Source: Stephanodiscus triporus
Taxonomy: Eukaryota; Bacillariophyta; Thalassiosirophyceae; Thalassiosirales; Thalassiosiraceae
Length of the DNA stretch: 37,801 nucleotides
Reading direction: 5' to 3'
NCBI GenBank assembly: GCA_036939755.1
Contig: JALLAZ010000007.1
Location: 1-37,801, forward strand
The translations under genes and the position numbers were made by a program. The notes under the pieces were generated by a model that saw only the letters and a list, made by a program, of their open reading frames with translations, did no database searches and was not told where the DNA came from. Positions 20,188-30,634 of the stretch are shown piece by piece. Numbering within the stretch: position 1 is the stretch's first letter; each line of letters starts with the position of its first letter.

Positions 20188-22953
20188 ATGGCGCACGACG
20201 GCGCCGACCGCCGACGCGACGTCCGCGGTCATCCTCCGAGAATGGATCGAGAGGAGGAGGACGATCATCGTTTTCGTCGTCGTCGCGACATCGACGCGAG
20301 GAGCGGCAGCATGAGCCTCGACGTCAGCTCCATCCTGCCGTCGTCGTCGTCGCCGCCGTCGTCGTACCGTCACCACCACGCCGCGACGACGCCGGGTCCC
20401 CACATGCGCGAGGCCGCCGTCGACGACGACGACGACGACGAAGACGACGGAGACGATTCGACGTCAATGTCGATATCCGGGACGATGGACACGCCGTCGA
20501 CGGCTCCTCCGATGCCTCCGCCCGGACGACGCGTCGTCGTGTCGGCGTCGGGAGGGGCGGGGGGAGGAGGGGGAGGCCGGGGAATTCGAACGACGACGAC
20601 GACGATGACGACGGGCGGCGGAGGGGGCGCGGGCGGCGATCGATCGAGGATCACGACGACGACGGCGTCGAACGGAAACAGGAAGGCCGAGTACGGCCCC
20701 GCGTCGACGAAAGCGACGACGACGGAAGCGACGACCCCCGGGGGGGGAGCGTGGCGGGATCGCGATCGTCGTCGTTCGTCCTCCCCCGATCGTCGTCGTC
20801 GCGACGACGACGACGACGACGACGTCGACTACCACGACGACGCCGCCGCCGCCGACGACGCCTCCTGGGACGTCGAGGTCGCGCGCGCGCGCCTGCGTGC
20901 TGCGTCGACGGAATGCGCGCGGCGGGGGCTGAAGCTCGCGAGTCGATGGGCGTCGGAGCAGCTCGTCGGACTGGCGCCGCCGTCGACGTCGACGTCGACG
21001 TGCGCCCCTCGTCCTCGTCCTCCTCGTGATCGCGATCGCGACGACCGAGACCACGACGACTCGTCGTCTTACTCCTCGGCCTCGAGGGAGGAACAATGCG
21101 TACCCACCGACCTAGAGCTGTACGCGTCGTCTCTGTTCGATCTCGGCGAGTACGGCAGGGCGGCGCACGTCCTGAGCTCACCATCGTCGTCGTCGTCGTC
21201 GTCGTCATCATCGCCGCCGTCGTCAATGGACGTCGGATCGAATATCGGGAGGATCGATCCGCCCCGATCGACCCTAACGTCCTTCGGCTTATACCTCCGC
21301 GCGTACTCCCTGTACCTCGACGGCGAACGATCGCGGGAGGAGAGGGTCGGAGAGATGCGCGATCCGCTGGAACGCACGAGCGCGAGGAATGCGAATCTGC
21401 CTTTGCTCGAGGCGGAATTGAGTGGCATGTGCAGGAGGAACGAGCTCGACGCCTTCGGGATGTACGTGTACGGAGCCGTCCTGAGGGGGACGAGGGGGAC
21501 GGGCATCGCGCCGCCGTCGTCGTCGTCTTCTTCGGGGGAGCCCGTCGTCGGCGCGAGCGACGCGGGGGGCGGACGACGGGGGGGGATGGTGGGAGACGCG
21601 GCCCATAGGATACTCGCGCGCTCCATACTGATGTACCCGTTCAACTGGTCGGCGTGGCTCGACCTCGGGGAGCTCTGCGTCAACGACCAGTCCATCGACG
21701 AGGAGGTGGAGGGCTTGTTGCGACCCATTTCGGACCATTGGATGTATCACTTCTTCTGCGTCCACGTCTTCATCGAGAACAAGGCGAACGAGAACGCCAT
21801 CGTCGTCATCGAAAAATTGGCGAACGGCAACGCGAACGGCGCGGCGGCGGCGGCGGGGTTCTTCGTCCAGAGCGCCTACCTCCAATCCCAGCTGGCCATG
21901 GCGTACTACGACGTTCGGGACTACGATTCGGCGCACGAGCACTTCCTCGCCCTCTCGGAGCGCGAGCCGTACCGTCTGGATCACATGGACGCATTCTCGA
22001 ACGTTCTGTACGTGAAGGACCAGAAGGTGGCGCTCTCCCACCTCGCGCATCGATCGATGATGGTGGACAAGTACCGGCCGGAGACGTGCATCGTCATCGG
22101 AAATTACTACTCCAGCAAGGCCCGACACGAGAAGGCGGTGCAGTACTTCCAGCGCGCGCTCAAGCTCGATCGGACTTACCTTAGCGCGTGGACGCTGCTC
22201 GGGCACGAGTACATCGAGATGAAGAACACCGCCGCCGCGATCGAGGCGTATCGGCGCGCGGTGGACATAAGCGATCGGGAGTACCGGGCGTGGTACGGCC
22301 TCGGGCAGACGTACGAGATAATGAACATGCTCCTACACGCGCTGTTTTACTTCCGGAAGGCGGCCGCGTTGCACCCGCACGACGCGCGGATGTGGTGCGC
22401 CATCGGCGGGTGTCTCCTCGGCCTGGACAGGCGGGCGGACGCCGAGAGGAGCTACGAGCGCGCTGTGTCGTTGGGCGACGGGGAGGGCATCGCCACGAGG
22501 AAATTGGCGGAATTGTACCGCGAGGACGGCGACGAGGAGAAGGCCGCCAGGTGCTACCTGCGCCATTTGGAATTGAGGTACCAATCGCAGCTCCCGGGGG
22601 CGTACTCGGGCGTTAGCGCCGACTCGTCTCCGGAAGCTTTTGAAACTGTCGTGGCGAATGTTCGGGTGGATGAACCAGAGGCCGAGGCACTTCTGTACCT
22701 TGCCTATTACTACCGGGATAATCTGGAATATGATCAAGCCATTTTGTGCGCTACACGACTGGAGGACTACCCAGGTCCGGAAAAAGAGCAAGGAAAGGGG
22801 CTCTTGAGGGATATACGATCAAGGATGGACCAAAAGGCGGGCGAAAGGGTTCGGGGAAGGTCGTCGTCGGTATCTCCACCTACGCCGATGGTGGGATTGA
22901 GAAGTGGACGATCGGCGTCTGCTGCAGAATCGTCGTTTGAATTTTCGCCTTGA
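20188..22953 (+). CDS. CDC23: Anaphase-promoting complex subunit 8 (CDC23/APC8)
   Basis: Single exon, 921 residues if the first ATG is used. The conserved part starts near residue 228 (VEVARARLRAASTECARRGL, then KLASRWASEQLVGLAP) and runs through LFDLGEYGRAAHVL and FNWSAWLDLGELC to a TPR array at about 560-800 (YFQRALKLDRTYLSAWTLLG, GLGQTYEIMNM, YFRKAAALHPHDARMWCAIG). This is CDC23, a scaffold subunit of the APC/C ubiquitin ligase that drives mitotic exit. The first ~225 residues are low-complexity, rich in Asp, Gly, Thr and Arg and encoded by GAC/GTC repeats. A serine run occurs near 21183-21222. A start at 20311 (MSLDVSSILP) is possible. GC content drops abruptly at about 22620, inside the last 110 codons. 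Confidence 0.93.
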   Translation: MAHDGADRRRDVRGHPPRMDREEEDDHRFRRRRDIDARSGSMSLDVSSILPSSSSPPSSYRHHHAATTPGPHMREAAVDDDDDDEDDGDDSTSMSISGTMDTPSTAPPMPPPGRRVVVSASGGAGGGGGGRGIRTTTTTMTTGGGGGAGGDRSRITTTTASNGNRKAEYGPASTKATTTEATTPGGGAWRDRDRRRSSSPDRRRRDDDDDDDVDYHDDAAAADDASWDVEVARARLRAASTECARRGLKLASRWASEQLVGLAPPSTSTSTCAPRPRPPRDRDRDDRDHDDSSSYSSASREEQCVPTDLELYASSLFDLGEYGRAAHVLSSPSSSSSSSSSSPPSSMDVGSNIGRIDPPRSTLTSFGLYLRAYSLYLDGERSREERVGEMRDPLERTSARNANLPLLEAELSGMCRRNELDAFGMYVYGAVLRGTRGTGIAPPSSSSSSGEPVVGASDAGGGRRGGMVGDAAHRILARSILMYPFNWSAWLDLGELCVNDQSIDEEVEGLLRPISDHWMYHFFCVHVFIENKANENAIVVIEKLANGNANGAAAAAGFFVQSAYLQSQLAMAYYDVRDYDSAHEHFLALSEREPYRLDHMDAFSNVLYVKDQKVALSHLAHRSMMVDKYRPETCIVIGNYYSSKARHEKAVQYFQRALKLDRTYLSAWTLLGHEYIEMKNTAAAIEAYRRAVDISDREYRAWYGLGQTYEIMNMLLHALFYFRKAAALHPHDARMWCAIGGCLLGLDRRADAERSYERAVSLGDGEGIATRKLAELYREDGDEEKAARCYLRHLELRYQSQLPGAYSGVSADSSPEAFETVVANVRVDEPEAEALLYLAYYYRDNLEYDQAILCATRLEDYPGPEKEQGKGLLRDIRSRMDQKAGERVRGRSSSVSPPTPMVGLRSGRSASAAESSFEFSP

Positions 22954-23126
22954 GCGACAGAGGGGAAGTATTGATGGCAAGGAGAACTTTCATATTTGAA
23001 TGTGGACACGCCATTCTAAATCACACTGACATCTTTCGACTCGATTTAACAGAATACGCCAAAGCATGTACTTATGTGAAAGCCTAGATGATGTAACTCT
23101 TATTTAAACGCATAGTTGAATGAACT

Positions 23127-26100
23127 CTATCCCTCATCCCTGTAGTCACCAAGTCGACTATCATGTAAAAATGAGCTCGCGTCATCTACCCCCCAGCCGG
23201 GAATCTTGCTTTCCCAGTTTTCATTCTGCTGCAACGCCGATCCAACCAGTGAAACGGAGTTCAAGGCAGAAAGCAGGTCATCCCCATCATTTCCAGATGT
23301 AACCATTGACGCGAACATATTGTCGACCATGAGGCTATCGTCACTTCTGCGATCGTCGTAAGCTGACATTAAAGCGGCTGGAGTTATACAATGATTTTCT
23401 GTCTGTTGGAATGGATTATTGGAAAGTGGACGAGCAGCTGGAGCAGGAAATCCAGGCTGCTGTGGGGCGCTCGGTATTGATGGGAAGTGACTCTGATTCC
23501 ATGTTCCTCCCAAGGTACTCGTAGCAAGCGAATCCCATCCAATCACGGTTTGACCCGAAATTTCAGTGCCACTGAAAACATTCATTCTGGCAGGAGTCAC
23601 ATGCGATGGAGGCTCGTGTGTGTGAGGCCCCGCTTCAAGATTCTGTGTTGGAAAGCGAATACACTGTTCTGGTGGTAGAGGAACGTTGAATGGTCCTTGG
23701 TTATTCTGTCGTAAAGATTGTTGAGTTATGGATGCATTCGGAATCGAAAGCACATTATACTGATCCCTGATCCCAACTTGAGCGCTAGAAAATGGTGGGA
23801 GTGCTGAGTATTGGTTTCGCATGGGCGACGCCTGGCTCTGGTGTCTCCACTCTTGATGATTGGTTGGATTTGGACCCGCATCAACAAAATTTACAAATGG
23901 GGGTGGTAGCGTTTGGCGTTGTTCGTTGTTCGGCAAAATAAACGTCATCCTGGCATCTGCAGGCGATTCCTGAAACGAGCTCATATTGCTGGGGTTTTGC
24001 TGATGGTATTGGCCATATATTGTTGGAAGATTCTAGAAAAGGACTCAATCATAAGAAAGCTGTACAGCAAATGCACAACCAAAGTGAAACTAAACCGAAA
24101 AGAAACGTACCGTCGCTCCATCTGATGGGAAATTCATGTGCTCTTCCTGAAATTTATGGGTTGATAACGAGGCATCTCGGTGCAGACTTGTTGAAAAGGG
24201 CACGGGCATTTGTGGCATTATTTGCACATCACCAATCTCTGGTCTCCCTAAGCTATTAAACATGATATCCTCACTCGGCAGCGGTGTGATTCGGGCATGT
24301 GGATACTTCAGCACGTCGCCCACCATCTGCTCTGCCTTTTGCACATTTTCTATTTTTCCTGAAATAATAATTTTTGGAGGATCAACAGATTGATCGATGT
24401 GAAGATTGGCTCCGCTCTCGGCCTGGATATTTTTCACTGTCCATCCACGACGACCAATTAACAGTGCAACAAAACGAGGATCACATACTAATTCTGATCT
24501 GACTATTTGTGAAAGGCTCGTTCCTCCAGCGTTGACCATTGCAGCTGGTTTGGGCAAAGCACTGAAATTCTGTGAAGCTGCCTGAGGAGGAGAAGAAGCA
24601 GAAATACTTATACCTGTTGCTGGTATGGCCCAGCCATGCATAGAAGCAGGTTGCTGTTTCGTTGGAGGCAATGGATTTGGACCGGGGGGCGTGGCTGCGG
24701 CGGGAGTTGAGGTTCCTGATGTGATTGCCGCAGCAAATGAAGTCGGTTCTTTCGATGAGTCCAAGGTCAAAGGATACACTGGTGGAGCTGTTGAGGACGG
24801 GGGGGATGGAGCAGATTTACCCGTTGGAGCAGATGCAGGTGCCGCTGCCGGTGCCACACCCTGCGACGCCGCCGCACTCGCCGCAACTGGAGCTTTGGCC
24901 ACAAGGTCCTTCACCATTCGCACGGCCGTGTCTACCGACGATCGTTTGCCACTTACGTACACAACACGCGATTCTTTTGCCCCCATTGACTCTTGATCAA
25001 TCCAGATTTTAGCCCCACTCTCTTCCATCATATCACGAATTCTTGACCCGCCCTTACCTATTACCCACCCCACGACCGCGGGGGATATGTGCATTACGCA
25101 CTCGGCGCGAGCAGAGACGGGAACTGAAGCTGAATTGGACGCGACTCCTCTGTTAGAGTTGGTGCCTACGTTTGATTGGGTCCTTGACACGACTCTCAAC
25201 AGCGGTTCATGTTGATTACCAATAGAAATTGAATTCGTTGGATGAGCAGCAGTAGCAGTGGTGGCGCCAGTACCGGTAGAAGCTGCGGGCGGCAGGCCAG
25301 AAGTCTGTTTCGAAGCAGCTGCCTTGGCACTCGACTTTGTCTCCTTCGTGTCCACTTCCATTTTGGATGCAGGCTCATTTAAATTAATTCGGGTCTGTTG
25401 CCTATCTTGCCCGGAAGAAACGAAGAGTTCACTTGCTTCTTTAATCCTTTTCAGAGCCTTCCTGGCAGTCTTACGAGCTGCTCCCAGACCAGGAATGCCC
25501 TTCACATCAGCTAAAAACGTCTCGAGACCCATTTCGTCGTCATTGGATAGTAAAACAGCTAGTTCTGCATCAAAGTGAGCCGTACTCTTGGTTGACCCCT
25601 CTTGGGGTGGCGGAGGTTCCGGCTTGGGGGTGGTGGAAGGAGAGTTAGTTTTTTCTTCACTAGTTTCGTCCGTCTTTTCCTTCTTAGAAGGTCTAGCGGA
25701 CTTTGTTAAACCAACCAGCTGTTCAAAATTCATTTCTTCATCGGAGGAATCGTCTTCTATCGGTGGATATGCTTTCAAGCTTTTCTGTGGCAAAGTAATA
25801 TTTTTGGAACTCTTTTTTGTCTGTGCAGAGGAGTCAATCTTTTCATCCTTTTCTGCTGACTTAACATTACCAGTGAAGCTAGATGATTCAAATACAGTCT
25901 GCTCGGAAGTAGCAATTTCTTTCGTTTTTTCCTTCTTTTTCTTCTTCTTTTTGCTCTTTTTACTTGGAGCATTTGGAAATGCCTTCTCTTCATCTAACTC
26001 GGCCAGTAGAGCCGCTGCTGCCGCTTCGGCATCTGCTTCCGCAGCAGCTGCCGCAACTTCCATTTCTGCCTGAGTTTTTCGAAAGTACCGCTCCGCGGCT

Positions 26101-27495
26101 GCATTGGAAGTGCGGGAGGATGATCGATTGCGTGCCCTCCCCGGACTGGGGCTAAGATCATGAGACGATATCCGTTTCCCCCGAGATCGCCGCGAATGAC
26201 CATCCGCATAGTCCGCACCATTCGAATCCGCCATGGAATTCGATGCTGTTTGTAATACAGCTGCGACTTCGCTGGCCATTGATTGGTCAAAATTGGAAAC
26301 GTTGTCTTTTGTCGAGTCCGAGCTATCTGTCAGTAGTGATCGCAATGCAGAGGAGTATTTCCCCCCCATGGAGCCGCCATCTTTTCCATGACCATCGTTT
26401 CTTCCTCTCGCTGATGATCCAGAATCAGACACTGCACTCCCCCCGATATTTCCCGAAACAGGTCCCATCGAGGCTCCTGACTGTTTGAAGGCTTTGTAAA
26501 TGGATTTCAGCCGTAAGTGAACCAGTTGCTCCATGCGCTTGGATGGCCGGTGACCGCATCGGACGCACGGATCCTTCGTTCCAGAGGCGAGGCAAACTAG
26601 ACAATACGACATTCTGCATGTATCACATTCGACGGCAAATTTAGCATCCCGGGCGCAAAGGACAATCCCACAGCTGTTTGTTGTTTTGTTGTCCATTGGA
26701 CACCAAGGCGAAAACAATTAATAATTGTTGAGCAACAATTAATTATTGTTGAGCAGTGAGACAACATGAATCATACTCCGATAATATTCAGACAGTGAAT
26801 ACTTTTCATCAACACTCACCGTCCACAGGCGGTCGCACAGTCCTCGCACAGACCACATCCGCAAAATTTGCAACTCATGAGCGTCGAACATGTGTTACAA
26901 ACGACCTCGCTGCAATCCTCGCATTGATCCATCTCGTCGCATCCCCGACAATAAAACGCATCGCAGCGATCGCAGACCCTAATTTCGTGGTTTGCCTGGA
27001 ACTCGTGGCACCAATGACATCCTGGCAATTAAGTCGTGGGAGGGGGGGGGGGGGATACTGATAGATGAGTGCTTGACAGGAGGAGACGGTGGGGGGGAAG
27101 AACAACAAATTGCCTAAAATCGCGAATCGGGATATTAATCACAAACGAATACACAACGCACCGTCGCATATAAACGAGCGGCAATCGTCGCACGAAACCT
27201 GCACGCGCGAGGCAGCCGGCGGGCATATCGTTGGCGTCGATGTCAGGGCGGAGCTCGAGGCGAAAGAACACGGCCCGCCGCCGCCGCCGCCGGCTCCCCC
27301 CCCGCCCAGGTTCGCGCTCGATCTGCTGCCGCGGGAGGAGGACCTCGGGGGAGGAGGGGCCTGACAATGAAGGCAGGTGCCAACGACGGTATCGTCGTCG
27401 TCGTCGTCGTCGTCGTCTTCCATGCTGTCGTCTAGGTCTATGACGGGGGATGATTGGTCGTGGTGGTGTGATTGGTGGTGTTCCCCCATGGTCAT
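23127..27495 (-). CDS. Cys-rich zinc-finger protein with two KH domains
   Basis: Four exons (27495-27162, 27021-26820, 26673-24111, 24032-23127) join in phase to 1334 residues; introns are 140, 146 and 78 bp. An acidic Asp run and Gly-rich stretch open the protein. A cysteine-rich zone spans three exons (about residues 100-215: CDDC, CHWCHEF, VCDRCDAFYCRGC, CKFCGCGLCEDC, CDTCRMSYCLVC, CVRCG), probably several zinc-binding modules of B-box or RING-like type. An Ala/Glu helix (EMEVAAAAAEADAEAAAAAL) and a lysine run follow. KH1 (GKGGSRIRD loop, about residue 720) and KH2 (GRRGWTVKN loop, about 920) bind single-stranded RNA or DNA. The C-terminus is Gln/Asn/Pro-rich and disordered. It is likely an RNA-binding regulator; the exact target is unknown. 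Starts at 27525 or 27489 are also possible. Confidence 0.8.
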
Positions 27496-27697
27496 CGTCG
27501 TCTCACAAGAAACACGGAACCGCATTCAATTCATTGGTTGCGAAATATCAACAGCGATGCTAGTTATCGCTGGGCGAAATTGGGGTCTCATGTCCTCAAC
27601 CATAAAATATTAGGGCATCGTACATAGGAATACGTAATGCTTGAATTTGTTGTTGCTACATACGTACTACTCTACGATACACACAAAAGTAGACACA
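27496..27697. promoter_or_regulatory. Divergent promoter region, KH protein / plastid protein
   Basis: Only 202 bp separate the start codons, the tightest divergent pair in the window. It is AT-rich relative to both coding starts. Shared control is inferred from spacing alone. Confidence 0.45.
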
Positions 27698-30424
27698 ATG
27701 ATAATATTCTCTCCCCCCCTGATCGCGGCGTTCGCATTCATCGCAAACGAAGGATCCCGACATCAGCAATGGCGCCGTCACTGCCGCGCGCGGCGATCAT
27801 TCGTTGGTCGGTCGTCAAAGGCCGAACTTTTGGGAGCCGCCCGTCATCGTCCGACTGCGCCGATGATGGCGTCGTCCTCGTCGACGGACGACGTCGGGGG
27901 CGCCAGCGTCGTCCGCGGGGCGTCCGAGTCGCCGAACGAGGAGTCGTCGTCGTCGTCCGCCGGGGCGACTAAGACGGCGGAGGCGACCAGGATCATCCCA
28001 AGCAAGAAGAACGACGTCGTCGATTACAACGGGAGGATCGACGGTGGGGGTTCGTCCGTGGGGGGGGACGACGTCCGCGAGCGCGATTCATCGCGCGGTA
28101 TCCGGGGATTGCCGCCCGAGGACTCCTTCGGCCTCGTGTGCCGCGTCCATTGCACGCTGATCCTCCTGGCGAAATACCTCCCCGGCCTGCTGGAACCGCC
28201 CGCCCTCTCGTCGTCGACCGCCGCGGGGTGGGTGTGGGACGCCGACATCGTCGTGACGGGGCCCGGAGGCGAAGGGGAGCGATTCGCGGAGGGGATGGAC
28301 GAGGTCCTTCTGTTGACTAGGGCCCTGGCAACGGCCGCGGCCGCCGCCAGACAGGCGGGGAGCCTGTTGGACTTGGCAATCGGGACGACGATCGGCCAAC
28401 CGCCGTCTACCGAGGTCGGTCGGGGGGGTGGCCGAGTCGAATGCGAATTTCTGATCGATCCGGGTGATCCGCTCAGGGTCATGGTGCTGTGGCGAACGCG
28501 CCTCCCCTCCATCCTCTCCGCCGCCGCTTCTCGCTTCGGAAGTAATCCGTCGACTAGCAACGATCCCACGCCTCCCTCTTCGTTGTACGCTGAATTTGCG
28601 GGCAAATCTACCGCGACGCTGAGCCCCGATACGGGCCGCGTTATTACTCTGCAGATAAACGAGGTCAAAATCAACGGAGTCGCGGTCGTGGACACGTTGG
28701 GGACGGCGTTGGCGGCCGTGCGTAGGGCAGCGCGGTCGGCGCTGACGACGCAATCGATCGGCGAGGGCATCGCCGGCGGCGGCAGGAGGAACAGTGGCAA
28801 TCCTCTGTTGGATGGAATACTCAACGGCATACAGGATGTCGTCAATGCGGTGGATGCATTGCCTTCCTCGTCGGATGTGAAGGACGGTAGCATGGATTCG
28901 ACCATGTATGTTGTGCCCGCGAGGTTTTGGCATAAAGCCTCGTTTCCCGTCAAGGTGGGTGTGGCTCTCGATACTCCGGTGGGGAGCACTGACGACGATT
29001 CGATGAAGAAAAACTCAACATTCATCCCAGAGCCGATAGATCAATATCGTACAATAAAAGGGCGAATTCCACCTGCTGGATCCAAGGCTTTTGTTGAGTA
29101 CGCCATGATGCACAGAACGCTGCGCAGTTTCGCCGTAGATGGACTTCATAAGCTGGCCGGCACGTCGACAACTGATTCAAAAGATGCTGTAGACTACGGC
29201 ATCTCGTCGGAGAGCATTCGGTCCTTGTTCACAACAGATGCAGAACTAGTGACGTTTGGTGGCGCTGCTGGGCCAGTTGAGGGTAGGGACTACATCACGC
29301 TCCTTCGTGGGGCTGGGAAGGTGGCTGATTTTTACAGGTCACTTGCATTGTTTCGAGATTCTACCGGTGGCAGCTGGAAAATAGTTACTTTGATGGCGGA
29401 TTGGGAGAGGCGGCACTTGCTTGTTTCCTGGAGGACAGAGTCGCCGCTTCAAATCGAAGGCACGGACATTTTTTTCTTTGAACCGCCCACTTTGTCGTAT
29501 CCGTATCGTCTTCCTTTGAGCAGCGACGGAGATAAAGGAGAGGTGGCGAGGCGCTGCAGTTTTTATTTCAATGATGAAAATGATTATTCTCCTCTACGGA
29601 TAAGCCGGATTGAAAATCGTCAACTGATCGTAGCAGGAGTTGCCGCAGACTCGGCTTGGGCACAATCTTTCGTATCTGCGGCCTTGCGTAGTGGTCTTTC
29701 TGAGAATGCCCCTCTTCCAGATGCAACGATAATAGAATTGCTCCGTTCGTTGACACAGAAGAAGACCTCCACCAAAAAGACTGCAGATTCTTCCTTCCCT
29801 TCGTTGGACGACGCTGCTGCTGTATCATTTTACGGCTGTTTGCGTGCCCTTCACAATGACATCCCCAACATTGCCAGTGCTGGCTCGTCGTCAACGCCTG
29901 CAGGTGAATTCCTTGCCAACACAGTTGAAATGCGTGGGCTTCTGGGCGAAGTCTTAGTGAGAGGACATCAGAATTATCGCCGCCTTCTCGGCGTTGCGAC
30001 TTCTTCGCTCCGAGCTGGAATACATACAAACGCCGTCCGATTGGCTGCTAAGCCCCGAGCGACTGTTGAAGTGACGTCGAAAGGATCGATAAGGGTAAAT
30101 CTGATTCTGGCTCTTTGGGTTGCCCCGCAGCTACCTTTGGGTGGAGCGATGGGGCAATCACAAGACGGCAATCAAGAATTTGGCGCTCCATTGAAGATTG
30201 AGATCTCGTCGGAATACATCATCGACTTGCAAGGTAAAATTCGCGAGCACATCATATTGGAATCTCGGCTAAACGGAGTTTTGACGCCAGGCGATTTGTT
30301 CTCGAGATGGATCAAAGGAATGACACGTGAAGAGGATAGCAAGTCAAAGGTTGCGCCATCGCCACTTGACTCCTTGGTGGATGTTATCACCTGGGTGCGA
30401 TCCAAACAGGAGCGCAAGAAATAA
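27698..30424 (+). CDS. Large hypothetical protein, plastid-type presequence
   Basis: Single exon, 908 residues from the ATG at 27698; an in-frame ATG at 27641 would add 19 residues ahead of the signal. The start MIIFSPPLIAAFAFIANEG is a signal peptide ending in an AAFAF motif, followed by an Arg-rich stretch, as in diatom proteins sent to the complex plastid. I do not recognise the family. Two halves show a similar pattern: VLWRTRLP near residue 263, then ITLQINEVKINGVAVVDTLG near 317; and VSWRTESPL near 575, then RISRIENRQLIVAGVAADS near 634. The second half also has SLFTTDAELVTFGG and VEGRDYITLLRG, which look like an NTF2/SnoaL-type fold (DUF2358-like). This suggests an internal duplication. 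GC content falls sharply near 28950. Confidence 0.7.
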   Translation: MIIFSPPLIAAFAFIANEGSRHQQWRRHCRARRSFVGRSSKAELLGAARHRPTAPMMASSSSTDDVGGASVVRGASESPNEESSSSSAGATKTAEATRIIPSKKNDVVDYNGRIDGGGSSVGGDDVRERDSSRGIRGLPPEDSFGLVCRVHCTLILLAKYLPGLLEPPALSSSTAAGWVWDADIVVTGPGGEGERFAEGMDEVLLLTRALATAAAAARQAGSLLDLAIGTTIGQPPSTEVGRGGGRVECEFLIDPGDPLRVMVLWRTRLPSILSAAASRFGSNPSTSNDPTPPSSLYAEFAGKSTATLSPDTGRVITLQINEVKINGVAVVDTLGTALAAVRRAARSALTTQSIGEGIAGGGRRNSGNPLLDGILNGIQDVVNAVDALPSSSDVKDGSMDSTMYVVPARFWHKASFPVKVGVALDTPVGSTDDDSMKKNSTFIPEPIDQYRTIKGRIPPAGSKAFVEYAMMHRTLRSFAVDGLHKLAGTSTTDSKDAVDYGISSESIRSLFTTDAELVTFGGAAGPVEGRDYITLLRGAGKVADFYRSLALFRDSTGGSWKIVTLMADWERRHLLVSWRTESPLQIEGTDIFFFEPPTLSYPYRLPLSSDGDKGEVARRCSFYFNDENDYSPLRISRIENRQLIVAGVAADSAWAQSFVSAALRSGLSENAPLPDATIIELLRSLTQKKTSTKKTADSSFPSLDDAAAVSFYGCLRALHNDIPNIASAGSSSTPAGEFLANTVEMRGLLGEVLVRGHQNYRRLLGVATSSLRAGIHTNAVRLAAKPRATVEVTSKGSIRVNLILALWVAPQLPLGGAMGQSQDGNQEFGAPLKIEISSEYIIDLQGKIREHIILESRLNGVLTPGDLFSRWIKGMTREEDSKSKVAPSPLDSLVDVITWVRSKQERKK

Positions 30425-30634
30425 TGCATTACAATTGATCAGGTCAATTTAAGCATGGCATTGCTGACTAGCATTATCATTCTTCATGCCATCATCGTTG
30501 ATTGTATTATTTCTTAGGCTTAAGGCGTGAAAAATCACTACTACCATGAGATTTATATGTACACGTGTTCCTCTCTGGGTAGAGCTAGAATGGCAAAAGT
30601 AGACGAAAAACCAACACCTCTCCCCTATCGATCC

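Noticed and set aside
20107..21728. Long antisense and alternative-frame open frames opposite CDC23
   Set aside because: They come from GC-rich triplet repeats that keep all frames open; their products are Arg or Ser runs without domains, and the + strand frame is a clear CDC23.
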